Part shown: positions 1 to 8,264 of the stretch, one piece after another | Position numbering within the stretch: position 1 is the stretch's first letter | Layout of the letters: each line of letters opens with the position of its first letter | Assembly: GCA_019694165.1 (NCBI GenBank) | Contig: JAIBCL010000017.1 | Coordinates: 89,920 to 153,919 of the forward strand | Length of the DNA stretch: 64,000 nt | Direction of reading: 5' to 3' | DNA from: Verrucomicrobiaceae bacterium | GTDB taxonomy: Bacteria; Verrucomicrobiota; Verrucomicrobiia; Verrucomicrobiales; Verrucomicrobiaceae | Notes under the pieces: generated by a model | Databases searched by the model: none | The model's input: only the letters and a program-made list of their open reading frames with translations | Told to the model about the DNA's origin: nothing | Translations under genes and position numbers: made by a program

Positions 1-1575
1 GGCACGGAGAATGACAAGCTTGGCACGGGCGACGTGGAGATCGTCGCCACGGAGATGAAAATCCTGAACAAGGCCGATGTGCTTCCGTTCCAGCTCGATC
101 GCGAGCTTTCAAATGAAGACCTGCGGATGAAGTATCGCTACCTCGACCTGCGTCGCGAGCGACTGAACCGCAACATCCGCACGCGTCACAAGATCACGAA
201 CGCCGCGCGCAACTACCTCGACGCCGCTGGCTTCGTGGAAGTGGAGACGCCGATTCTCTCGAACCCGACGCCCGAAGGCGCGCGCGACTTCCTCGTGCCG
301 GCCCGACTGAGCCCCGGGAAGTTCTTTGCGCTGCCGCAGGCACCGCAGCAGTACAAGCAGCTCATGATGGTGGCCGGCCTGGAGCGCTACTTCCAGATCG
401 CCCGCTGCTTCCGCGACGAAGACCTGCGTGCCGACCGCCAGCCGGAGTTCACGCAGATCGACATCGAGGCCAGCTTCATCCAGCGCGATGACATCGTCAC
501 GCTGGTCGAAGGATTGCTCGCGGCGATGTTCAAAGCCGGGCGCGGCATCGACGTTCCCCTGCCCTTCCCGCGCATGACCTATCAGGAGGCAATGGACCGC
601 TACGGCTCCGACAAACCGGACACACGCTTCGGCATCGAGATCAACGACATGGCCGATGTCTTCGCCAACTCGGGCTTCAAGATCTTCAAGAGCACGCTCG
701 ACAACGGCGGCGTGGTCCGCGCGATCAATGCCAAGGGCTTTGCCGGCATCACCACCGGTCAGATGATCCGTCTGAACGAACTCGCCATCGAAGCAGGCAT
801 GAAAGTGAAGCAACTCGCCTTCATCAAGGTGGAGCGCGACGCGAACGGTGTGCTCGAATACAAGAGCCCGCTGTGGAAGTTCTTCGGCGAAGAAGAAAAG
901 GCCGCGCTCGTCCAGAAGCTGGGCGTCGAGGAAAATGACATCGTCTTCTTCTATGCCGGTGAATGGGAAGATGCGTGCAACATCCTCGGCCGCGTGCGCC
1001 TCGAGATCGCACACATGCAGCAGCTCACCAAGGACAGCACCGCGCTGAATTTCCTCTGGGTCGTGGACTTCCCGCTGCTCGCATTCGACGCCGAGTCCAA
1101 CGGGTGGGTGGCCGTGCATCATCCGTTCACCCGTCCGAAAGCCGAAGACGAGCATCTGCTCGGCACCGATCAGAACGGCAAAGCGCGCGCCGAGGCCTAT
1201 GACGTCGTGCTGAATGGCTACGAACTCGGCGGCGGGTCGATCCGAATCCACGAGGGCGATCTGCAATCCAAGATGTTCTCCGTGCTCGGCATCGGCCCCG
1301 AGGAACAGCGCCACAAATTCGGCCACATTCTCGACGCCTTCCGCTTCGGCGCTCCTCCGCACGGCGGCCTCGCGCTCGGTCTCGACCGCATCGCCATGCT
1401 GGTGAGCGGCGAGGACAGCATCCGCGAAGTCATCGCCTTCCCGAAGAACAACAAGGCCTGCGACCTGATGACCGACAGTCCGACCAACGTGGACTTCAAG
1501 CAGCTCCGCGAGCTTTACGTGCAGAGCACCTGGAAGCCGAAGGTGAAGGACGAGGCTGCCGACGCGAAGGCGTGA
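1..1575 (+). CDS. aspS: Aspartyl-tRNA synthetase, 5' end cut by window edge
   Basis: Class IIb aminoacyl-tRNA synthetase that charges tRNA-Asp in the cytoplasm. The reading frame is open from base 1, and the first residues (GTENDKLGTGDVEIVA) match the end of the anticodon-binding domain, so only the N-terminal part is missing; the first internal ATG at 52 is not the start. Visible motifs are the motif 2 region (RYFQIARCFRDEDLRAD), motif 3 (GLALGLDRIAML) and the bacterial-type GAD insertion in between. The C-terminal tail is charged (KPKVKDEAADAKA). thrH follows on the same strand 151 nt downstream. Whether the enzyme is discriminating or also charges tRNA-Asn cannot be told from this part. 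Confidence 0.97.
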   Translation, partial: GTENDKLGTGDVEIVATEMKILNKADVLPFQLDRELSNEDLRMKYRYLDLRRERLNRNIRTRHKITNAARNYLDAAGFVEVETPILSNPTPEGARDFLVPARLSPGKFFALPQAPQQYKQLMMVAGLERYFQIARCFRDEDLRADRQPEFTQIDIEASFIQRDDIVTLVEGLLAAMFKAGRGIDVPLPFPRMTYQEAMDRYGSDKPDTRFGIEINDMADVFANSGFKIFKSTLDNGGVVRAINAKGFAGITTGQMIRLNELAIEAGMKVKQLAFIKVERDANGVLEYKSPLWKFFGEEEKAALVQKLGVEENDIVFFYAGEWEDACNILGRVRLEIAHMQQLTKDSTALNFLWVVDFPLLAFDAESNGWVAVHHPFTRPKAEDEHLLGTDQNGKARAEAYDVVLNGYELGGGSIRIHEGDLQSKMFSVLGIGPEEQRHKFGHILDAFRFGAPPHGGLALGLDRIAMLVSGEDSIREVIAFPKNNKACDLMTDSPTNVDFKQLRELYVQSTWKPKVKDEAADAKA

Positions 1576-1726
1576 TCGCGCTTTGGCGGATGTTCCGCAG
1601 AGGCTGTGCGACGGTGTTTGTCCACCCGATCTTCCGCTGGCCGAACCTTCGCAGGATCGCCCGCCGGCTGTTGTCATCCGCAGAAGCCGCTGCTTGAAAA
1701 CCTCCGTTGCTGTGCCAGAAAGCGCG

Positions 1727-2335
1727 ATGCAGCAGACCATCGTCACCCTTGATCTCGAAGGCGTTCTCGTTCCTGAAATCTGGATCGCCTTTGCGGAGAA
1801 GACCGGCATCCCCGAACTGCGCCGCACCACGCGCGACGAGCCGGACTACGACGTGCTCATGCGCGGACGCCTGCGCATTCTCGACGAGCACGGCCTCCGG
1901 CTGCCGGACATCCAGGAGGTCATCGGCACGCTCGCGCCGCTGGAGGGCGCGCGGGATTTCCTCGACCGGCTCCGCGAGCGCACGCAGGTCATCATCCTCT
2001 CGGACACCTTCGCCGAGTTCGCCCGGCCGCTGATGCGGCAGCTCGGCTGGCCCACGCTTTTCTGCCACCAGCTCGAGGTGGATGCCACGGGCCGCATCGT
2101 GAACTACCAGCTGCGCCAGCCGAACCAAAAGCAGCACTCCGTGGCCGCGCTGAAGTCGCTTCATTACAAGCTGATCGCCGCCGGCGACTCCTTCAATGAC
2201 ACCACGATGCTCGGCGAGGCGCACGTCGGCTTCTTCTTCCACGCGCCGCCGAATGTCACCGCCCAATTCCCGCAGTTCCGTCCGTTCGAGACGTACGACG
2301 ACCTGCTCGCGGCGATCACGGCGGAGCTTCAGTGA
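1727..2335 (+). CDS. thrH: ThrH-type phosphoserine phosphatase / phosphoserine:homoserine phosphotransferase
   Basis: HAD-superfamily enzyme of 202 aa, close to the about 205 aa of characterised ThrH. The family dephosphorylates phosphoserine (serine synthesis) and can move the phosphate to homoserine. The start at 1727 is chosen because the frame upstream (from 1583) has no family similarity, and from here the protein begins directly with the HAD motif I strand, TLDLEGVLVPEIW (Asp nucleophile in DLEG). Motif II is the Ser in ILSDTF, and motif III/IV is AAGDSFNDTTML. The LRQPNQKQ and FHAPPNV segments are also typical of ThrH. No Shine-Dalgarno sequence precedes the ATG. It probably supplies serine. 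Confidence 0.92.
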   Translation: MQQTIVTLDLEGVLVPEIWIAFAEKTGIPELRRTTRDEPDYDVLMRGRLRILDEHGLRLPDIQEVIGTLAPLEGARDFLDRLRERTQVIILSDTFAEFARPLMRQLGWPTLFCHQLEVDATGRIVNYQLRQPNQKQHSVAALKSLHYKLIAAGDSFNDTTMLGEAHVGFFFHAPPNVTAQFPQFRPFETYDDLLAAITAELQ

Positions 2336-2374
2336 AGCGGCGGGCGCCAGCTGCGCACCGCGCACTTCTCCGGG

Positions 2375-2908
2375 TCAGGCCCACTTCCCTCCGCCCTTGA
2401 CGAAGGCGAGTATCCGCCGGTCATCGTCGCCGGCGGCCCACACGGCGCGGAGCAAGTCCGCGGGATGAATGTCATGGCGCTCGCAGAATGCGCGGTCGCC
2501 GCCGCAGCCGAACATGGTGTCGGGGTCCATCTCCCCGCGCAGCTTCGCGCGCGCCTTGACGATGATGCGCGGCAGCCAGGGGATGCCGTCCATTTCCGCG
2601 GACTTCGCCGGCAGGTCGGAGGGCGGGATCGTTTTGTCGCTCGTCTTGCCGTGCTGGACGGCGTTCAAATAGTCGCGTCGCGCGGCGGCGATGAGCAGCG
2701 CGGTTTCCACGCTCGGCTCCCCGCCACCGGCATTCGCATGGTCTTCCACAAAGTCGAAGAACTCGCGCTCGCGGCAGCCGATGGACTTCAGGAAATCCCG
2801 GTCAGCGGTGCTGAACCAGGCGGCGGGATCGGTCTTGCCGGACTGGTATTGTTTCACGCAACGGTCGAAAAGGGCACGGAAGGTGGTCTGCCAGGTGTAG
2901 CTGCTCAT
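2375..2908 (-). CDS. DUF5069 domain protein
   Basis: Cytoplasmic protein of 177 aa from the ATG at 2908; a longer frame starts at 2974 but its extra residues overlap the preceding gene's end and look non-coding. The second half carries the DUF5069 signature: WLPRIIVKARAKLRGEMDPD followed by FGCGGDRAFCERHDI. The N-terminal half (TWQTTFRALFDRCVKQYQ) is helical and charged. The biochemical role of DUF5069 is unknown. It lies 62 nt downstream of the SNF2 helicase on the same strand and may be cotranscribed with it. The stop codon faces the thrH stop, so the two transcription units converge. Confidence 0.75.
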   Translation of the reverse strand: MSSYTWQTTFRALFDRCVKQYQSGKTDPAAWFSTADRDFLKSIGCREREFFDFVEDHANAGGGEPSVETALLIAAARRDYLNAVQHGKTSDKTIPPSDLPAKSAEMDGIPWLPRIIVKARAKLRGEMDPDTMFGCGGDRAFCERHDIHPADLLRAVWAAGDDDRRILAFVKGGGKWA

Positions 2909-2970
2909 GGTCGTCTGGTGGATGGTGTGTGGATGAATACGCACGGAGAATGTGGCCGGGCGGGTGATCG

Positions 2971-5900
2971 TCAAGCGTGCAGATCGAAGAGGAAGTCAAA
3001 GTCCTCGCGCTCGAGCGTACGCGCGAAGCCTTCTTCACCGCCGAGCACGGTGGAGGCCATGAGGTTCTTTTTTTGCTGCAAGAGCATGATCTTCTCCTCG
3101 ATGGTTCCCTTCGTGAGCATGCGGTAGGCCATCACGGGCTGGGTCTGGCCGATGCGGTGAGCACGGTCGATGGCCTGCGCCTCGACGGCGGGATTCCACC
3201 ATGGATCGTAAAGGATGACGTAGCTGGCGGCGGTGAGGTTCAGGCCGCTGCCGCCGGCTTTGAGCGAGAGGAGGAAGACCGACGGACGCTCGTCCTCCTG
3301 AAATGCGCGCACGATCTCCGCGCGGTTCGTGCTGGCACCGGTGAGCCAGTGGAAGGGCAGGCCCATGGCCTCGATCCTCGCGCGAATGATTTTGAGCATC
3401 GAGACGAACTGACTGAAGAGCAGCACCTTGTGCCCCTCGGCATGAAGCTCCTCGATGAGCTCCAGCGTGGCGGTGAGCTTCGCGCTCTCGGCGTCGGTCC
3501 CGCCGTGCTGCACCAGGCAGGGGTGGCAGCAAATCTGCCGCAGCCGTGTGAGCGCCTGGAGGATGGCAAATCGCTGGCGGCCCAGCGCATCGAAGCCGGA
3601 GGAGGTGAGCAGCATGTGCTGGGCGCGTGACAATTCCTCGCGATATACCTGCTCCTGCGCGCTGCCCATCTCGCAGAGCATCGTCTCCTCGCTGCGCGCG
3701 GGCAGCTCGCGCGCCACCTGGCCCTTTGTGCGGCGGATCATGAAGGGACGCAGCCGGGCCGAGAGGCGCTCGGTGGCGCTCTCGTCCCTCCGCCGGTCAA
3801 AGTGCCGGTGGAAGTACGCACGGTCCCCGAGCGCGCCCGGCATGGCGAAGGTCATGAGGCTCCACAGGTCGAGCAGCCGGTTCTCCAACGGCGTGCCGGT
3901 GAGCACGAGCCGGTTCTCGGCACGGAGCTGGCGCGCAGCCTTGGCGGCCTTCGAATCGGGGTTCTTGATCTGCTGGCCCTCGTCGAGGATGACCGCCAGC
4001 CACTGGACGGTGTGCAGTTGATCGATGGCGCCGCGCAACTGCGCGTAGTTCAGCACCAGCACGTCGAGATCGCTGCGCACGCGCTCCACGTCGAGCTGGT
4101 CCTTCTCGTGGAGGACCAGCACCCTCAAAAGCGGCGCGCACTTCGAGAACTCGGTGGCCCAGACGTCGAGCACCGACTTCGGGCACACCACGAGCACGGG
4201 GCGCGGCGGCGCCGCCGAGGCCAGATCGTCCGCCGCGCGTGCGCGCAGCCAAAGAATCCAGGCGATGCTTTGCAGCGTCTTGCCCAAGCCCATGTCATCG
4301 GCCAGGATGCCGCCGATGTGATTGGCCGTGAGGTAGGAGAGGAAATGGAAACCCTCGACCTGATAAGGACGCAGCGTGGCCTGCAGCGCATCGGGCACGG
4401 GCGGCTTCGATTCCACATCCGCCTCCGCCAGACGGGCCGCGATGTGATCCCACGCCTTGGGATTGATGAATTCCGACGCCTTCTTCCCCGCGAGATGCCG
4501 CATGTGCACGCGGTGGGCTTCGTCACCGAGTTCGTCGAGGTCGATGCCGAGCTTCTCGATCATCTCGCGCTGCTCGTCGGTCAGCTCGATCTGCACGCGC
4601 CGCCAGGTGCCGTCCGCCAGACGCACGAAGCCGCCCTTCGCGGCCACGAGGCGGCGGATTTCCGCGGGCTTGAGATCCGATCCTTCGATGTCAAAGACCA
4701 GCCGCAGGTCCAGCCAGTCGATGGATTCCGTCTGCGCTGCCTCCACCCGCACCCGCGCGATGAGCGGATCGGCCAGTATGGTGCCGAGCGTCTCGTCGGT
4801 GGTGAGCGTCACCTCCGGCGGCAGGCCGGCCGCCCAGTCATGGAAGAAGTCGGGGAACGTCTTCGTGATGCGCACACGGAAGGCATTCTGCTCGGGATCG
4901 AAGGCGGCCTTCAGCCTCTCCAGGGCCGTGGCCGCGACCGCCAGCGCCGACCGCTCGTGGCAGAGGATCACCCCTTCATCTTCCGGCCGTGACTCGCTGC
5001 GGCGCTCCCATCCGCGCCCGCGCAGGCTCTCGCGGCACACGCCTGCGGCATCGAGCGCCTCGACGTGCAGCGTGGCACAGTCCGACCCGGCCCCGGGCGA
5101 GCGGGCCAGGCAGTGCGCGCGGATTTGCACGGTCAGGCTCTCACGCCTGATTTTTTTTTTTATCGAGTCCGGCAGCGGCACCGCCAGTGTCTCGAGAAAA
5201 GCCACGCCGTCCGCGGATGAGAGCGCTGCCGCCGGTATGTCCACAAAAGCCTCCACCCGCGTATCATCGCCGAACCAGCGCGGTCCGCGGTAAACGCAGT
5301 CCGCGCCCAGGTACAGAGTCTCCGCACCCGGCAGAACGCGCAAGGGCACCTCCGGCGTGGAGCCGTCCGCCGCGATCAGGCGCAGGCGGAAGACCGGCGC
5401 ATCCGCCGCGTCCGCGCAGGACCAGTGCAGCGGCCCGGGAGGGAACTGGAACGGTGTCTCGTCGAGCGTCAGCAGGCGTGAATGAAGCCCGGGCTGATGG
5501 AAGAGCGCGCCGAGCCAGCCGGCATTTTTTTCCACTTCGAGTCGGAAAGCGTCCGGCGCCTCCTCGGCGACCACGCAGAAACACGCCAGCAGCAGCAGCT
5601 CCGCGCTCCCGTCCATGAGCAGCGCGCCGCGCTCGTGCTCCCGGCGCAGCGAGACGAGCCGGGCGGCCGATACCGTCTCAAACACACCGCCATCCGCGTC
5701 GTCCGCGCTCCCCTGCTTCATCTGCAGGCGTGCCTCGTTCACTGTGATGAGCAGGCGGAAGTCGCAGCGCATCCGTTGTTCCCCCGCGGCTGTTTCCGCC
5801 AGCGCAGCAAAGCGCCGGATGCGCTCCTTCCATTGCGGCACGGTGCTCGCCTGCCGCCATGCGCGCAGCCGCTCGCGGATCTGTGCCAGGTCCGTCACAC

Positions 5901-6480
5901 GGCGCAGGAAAAGCGGGATGCTCAGTCCTTTCTCGTCGAGCGCAAAAGCCACGTAGTCCCAAAACTCGCGGATCGTCTCCGGCTGCTCCGGCCACAACTC
6001 CAGAGGCTCGATGGACTCGATGCTCCACTTCGCATTCAGCCGCACCATGTCGTGGTCGAATATCTGGCCCGTGGATTGCACGCGCTGGAAGCGTTTTTCG
6101 AGTTTCGTCAGGTACTGGTGTTCCTCGGGCGAGAGCTGGCGGCCGAGGCTCTTTTCGATGGTCACCAGGAAAGGCTCCACCGGCAGATCGGGCTGCGGGA
6201 AGCGCAGCGAGGAATTCTTGTGCAGTGCCACCAGCGTGGCACACAAGGCGAGATCGTGCAGGTCGTCATCGACATCGGTCCTGCCCTCCCAGCCGTCGGC
6301 ACCCAGCGTCCAGCGCGCGTGCGCCGGCTTCTCATCCATCATCACGTCCGCATCCACCTGCCCTTCGACCTCGTCGAGGTTCACCACCGCGCCGTCCTCG
6401 ACCAGCCGCTCGGCTTCAAAGCGGAGTTTTGGATCGAACGACGCGAGGAGCGCGGGTATGGCGGTCTTCAATTCAGGCAT
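2971..6480 (-). CDS. SNF2-family DNA translocase, degenerate SWIM region
   Basis: Large ATPase of 1169 aa. The C-terminal third is a full SNF2/helicase core: LRPYQVEGFHFLSYL, Walker A DDMGLGKT, Walker B LDEGQ, motif III LTGTPLENRLLDLWSL, then the helicase C lobe with LFSQFVSMLKII, SLKAGGSGLNLTAA, DPWWNPAVEAQAIDRAHRIGQ. Bacterial relatives normally start with a SWIM zinc finger. Here the equivalent stretch (about residues 45-90, VDADVMMDEK to CATLVALHK) keeps the pattern around it but only one of the four Cys/His ligands. The long middle region has no motif I recognise. Likely acts on DNA or protein-DNA complexes; target unknown. A SWIM-containing paralogue lies at 8265-11492. Confidence 0.93.
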   Translation of the reverse strand: MPELKTAIPALLASFDPKLRFEAERLVEDGAVVNLDEVEGQVDADVMMDEKPAHARWTLGADGWEGRTDVDDDLHDLALCATLVALHKNSSLRFPQPDLPVEPFLVTIEKSLGRQLSPEEHQYLTKLEKRFQRVQSTGQIFDHDMVRLNAKWSIESIEPLELWPEQPETIREFWDYVAFALDEKGLSIPLFLRRVTDLAQIRERLRAWRQASTVPQWKERIRRFAALAETAAGEQRMRCDFRLLITVNEARLQMKQGSADDADGGVFETVSAARLVSLRREHERGALLMDGSAELLLLACFCVVAEEAPDAFRLEVEKNAGWLGALFHQPGLHSRLLTLDETPFQFPPGPLHWSCADAADAPVFRLRLIAADGSTPEVPLRVLPGAETLYLGADCVYRGPRWFGDDTRVEAFVDIPAAALSSADGVAFLETLAVPLPDSIKKKIRRESLTVQIRAHCLARSPGAGSDCATLHVEALDAAGVCRESLRGRGWERRSESRPEDEGVILCHERSALAVAATALERLKAAFDPEQNAFRVRITKTFPDFFHDWAAGLPPEVTLTTDETLGTILADPLIARVRVEAAQTESIDWLDLRLVFDIEGSDLKPAEIRRLVAAKGGFVRLADGTWRRVQIELTDEQREMIEKLGIDLDELGDEAHRVHMRHLAGKKASEFINPKAWDHIAARLAEADVESKPPVPDALQATLRPYQVEGFHFLSYLTANHIGGILADDMGLGKTLQSIAWILWLRARAADDLASAAPPRPVLVVCPKSVLDVWATEFSKCAPLLRVLVLHEKDQLDVERVRSDLDVLVLNYAQLRGAIDQLHTVQWLAVILDEGQQIKNPDSKAAKAARQLRAENRLVLTGTPLENRLLDLWSLMTFAMPGALGDRAYFHRHFDRRRDESATERLSARLRPFMIRRTKGQVARELPARSEETMLCEMGSAQEQVYREELSRAQHMLLTSSGFDALGRQRFAILQALTRLRQICCHPCLVQHGGTDAESAKLTATLELIEELHAEGHKVLLFSQFVSMLKIIRARIEAMGLPFHWLTGASTNRAEIVRAFQEDERPSVFLLSLKAGGSGLNLTAASYVILYDPWWNPAVEAQAIDRAHRIGQTQPVMAYRMLTKGTIEEKIMLLQQKKNLMASTVLGGEEGFARTLEREDFDFLFDLHA

Positions 6481-6811
6481 CTTGCACAGGTCTCACCCGC
6501 CCGCGCGAGCGGGGGAACGCCACCGCTAACACAGGTGCCCGTCGCGTGCCAATGATGTCTTTGGATTTGTCCACATCGACCCAGGGCTTGCCCATGAATT
6601 GCTTCTGAGTGAATTCCCACGGATTCAGGCTGACCACGGATTGGACTTCTTCTGAACCCATCTGTGGAACCCTGAATCTGCTGCGGGGCAAATCATAGAT
6701 TTGAGGCTTTCGCTTTCGGTTCATCCGTAAGCCCTGGCATCGACCACCGGCCCGGCGGACGTGGCGGCGGATCCCTGGGCCGGATCAATGGCCGGGCCGG
6801 TTGAAACCCGC
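6481..6811. other. Intergenic region, no convincing gene
   Basis: 331 bases between two minus-strand genes. An 83-codon minus-strand frame (6473-6724, beginning MNRKRKPQIY) spans much of it, but it runs into the SNF2 start, and its codon use does not resemble the neighbours. The stretch around 6620-6680 repeats short phrases such as ATCCGTGG/CCACGGAT and GAATC/GATTC, which looks like decayed intergenic repeat rather than a gene. The promoter of the SNF2 gene should lie here, but no clear -35/-10 pair was found. Confidence 0.4.
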
Positions 6812-7528
6812 TCACTTCCGCCCCTGCAGCCACAACGTCATCCCCGCCGTCTTCGCCAAGCCGCTCAAACCGCGGACACGGGTGAGGGGTTCGAGGATGT
6901 CGGTGAGTTCGATCTTGCGTGCGTCCGACCAGAGCGGCGCACGCTCGTTGAACTGGGCCAGCGCGGCCTGCTCCTCCCGCAGCAGCGGCGCCGGCGGCGG
7001 GACTGGCTCGGCGTTCACCCGGACTGGCGCGGTGATGCGCTTCCTGTCATCGGCATAGATCACGACCGTATCGGCCACGAGATCGCCGAGCCGCTGGAAC
7101 TTCTTCGTGAACAGGCAGCAGGTGAAGCCGAGCAGGTAGCCGAAGGGCATGAAGTCCACGACGCGCAGGAGATTCCGGATGATGGACTGCGGCAGCCGCA
7201 CTGGCGCGCCGCTCACGCTGGCGACCTTCAACCCCATGGTGCGCTGGCCGGGCGATGCGCCCTTCGCGCCCATCTCGAAGAAGACGTTGTAGAACCATGT
7301 GGAAAGAAACAGGAAGATCAGGTGCAGTCCCTGGCCGATCTCCGCACCCGTCCATGCCGAGACGAAGGCCATCAACATGCCTCCGCCGATCATGATGCCG
7401 ATGAAGACGATCAGATCGATCAGCCACGCCGCGCTGCGCACCGCGGGACCAGCCACACGGAGATGGATCTCCACGCCGTCGGCGAGTTCCACCGCCTGCA
7501 AAGTGTCCGTGAGAGCCGTTGCCGTCAT
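6812..7528 (-). CDS. RDD family membrane protein
   Basis: Integral membrane protein of 238 aa. The RDD domain occupies about residues 25-165: the Arg-Ser-AAWLIDLIVF first helix (the Arg and Asp that name the family), a second helix around GGGMLMAFVSAW, LHLIFLFLSTWFYNVFF, and the SPGQRTMGLKVASVSG loop, ending with FQRLGDLVADTVVIY. The last 70 residues are a soluble cytoplasmic tail rich in Pro and Glu. RDD proteins have been linked to ion or solute transport, but the substrate here is unknown. It is divergent from the DUF5362 gene across a 124-nt region, and both ATGs are preceded by the same CACTCAC heptamer. Confidence 0.88.
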   Translation of the reverse strand: MTATALTDTLQAVELADGVEIHLRVAGPAVRSAAWLIDLIVFIGIMIGGGMLMAFVSAWTGAEIGQGLHLIFLFLSTWFYNVFFEMGAKGASPGQRTMGLKVASVSGAPVRLPQSIIRNLLRVVDFMPFGYLLGFTCCLFTKKFQRLGDLVADTVVIYADDRKRITAPVRVNAEPVPPPAPLLREEQAALAQFNERAPLWSDARKIELTDILEPLTRVRGLSGLAKTAGMTLWLQGRK

Positions 7529-7570
7529 GTGAGTGGGAAAGCGCGGCCATTGAAGCCGGAGGAAATGGTT

Positions 7571-7600
7571 TTGACAACCGTGGACATCTTTTTCTAACCT
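7571..7600 (+). promoter_or_regulatory. Candidate sigma70 promoter for the DUF5362 gene
   Basis: A perfect TTGACA at 7571-7576 is followed after 18 nt by TAACCT at 7595-7600, which matches the -10 consensus poorly. Transcription would start near 7607, about 45 nt before the ATG at 7653. Supported only by sequence match and position in a divergent intergenic region. Confidence 0.35.
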
Positions 7601-7652
7601 TTGCCCGCGCTGGATTCAGTGCGCACAACACCCACCATCGGCCCTCACTCAC

Positions 7653-8174
7653 ATGGAAACCGGCAATCCCTACTCCAGCCCGCAGTCGAACTTGTTCGGC
7701 GGCAGCACCGCGATGAGCGGCGACACAGTCTCCCAGGGCGTGATGCTTCATCTGAAGAAGACAGGGCCGTGGGTGCGGTTCATGTCCGTCATCATGTTCC
7801 TCGGCGCCGCCTTCATGCTGCTGGCGGCGCTGATGATGGGAGTGGTCGGCGGAGCGGGGATGATGCAACAAGGGCCGTCCGTCTTCGGCGGCAAGCTCTC
7901 CGGCACGGCGTTCAGCATGGCCGTGGCAGCGATCTACGGCCTGATGGCGGTCCTCTACATCTATCCGGCCTTGAAGCTCTGGAAGTATGCCGACCGCATC
8001 CGCGACCTGTGCAATTCGATGCAGGTCGTGGATTTGGAAAAGGCGCTCAACGAGCAGCGCGCGTTCTGGAAGTTCGTCGGCGTGATGGTCATCGCGCTGA
8101 TCGTGCTGTATTTCGTGATCATCGTCGTCGCTGTCGGAGCCGGCATCGGCGCGGCGACGAAGATGGCGCATTGA
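7653..8174 (+). CDS. DUF5362 family membrane protein
   Basis: Predicted inner-membrane protein of 173 aa. A short polar N-terminus (METGNPYSSPQSN) precedes four hydrophobic segments at roughly residues 45-68, 85-107, a shorter one near 108-118 and 145-165. The core pattern LKKTGPWVRFMSVIMFLGAA and the ALKLWKYADRIRDL loop match the DUF5362 family, whose function is unknown. Divergent neighbour of the RDD gene; the two small membrane proteins may be functionally linked, but nothing in the sequence proves this. A non-SD leader (CCTCACTCAC) precedes the ATG. Confidence 0.75.
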   Translation: METGNPYSSPQSNLFGGSTAMSGDTVSQGVMLHLKKTGPWVRFMSVIMFLGAAFMLLAALMMGVVGGAGMMQQGPSVFGGKLSGTAFSMAVAAIYGLMAVLYIYPALKLWKYADRIRDLCNSMQVVDLEKALNEQRAFWKFVGVMVIALIVLYFVIIVVAVGAGIGAATKMAH

Positions 8175-8230
8175 AAGAGAGCGGGACGCAGGCTCCGCAC
8201 ACCAGGACGGCGGCACGATGCACACGGCTG

Positions 8231-8250
8231 TTGACGCGGCGCGCGCCGCG
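8231..8250 (+). promoter_or_regulatory. TTGACG box overlapping a perfect 16-bp palindrome
   Basis: TTGACG at 8231-8236 could be a -35 box. It overlaps CGCGGCGCGCGCCGCG at 8235-8250, which is its own exact reverse complement. The ATG of the SWIM-SNF2 gene is at 8265. The palindrome could be an operator or an RNA hairpin, but in DNA this GC-rich it could also be chance. Confidence 0.3.
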
Positions 8251-8264
8251 CACTAACCGCACTC

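Noticed and set aside
109..1830. 573-codon minus-strand frame opposite aspS
   Set aside because: Its product has the Arg/Val/Glu-rich look of an antisense frame in GC-rich DNA; the plus strand holds all aspartyl-tRNA synthetase motifs.
6473..6724. 83-codon minus-strand ORF overlapping the SNF2 start
   Set aside because: No family, overlap with a sound gene, and sequence with repeat-like phrases; left as intergenic.
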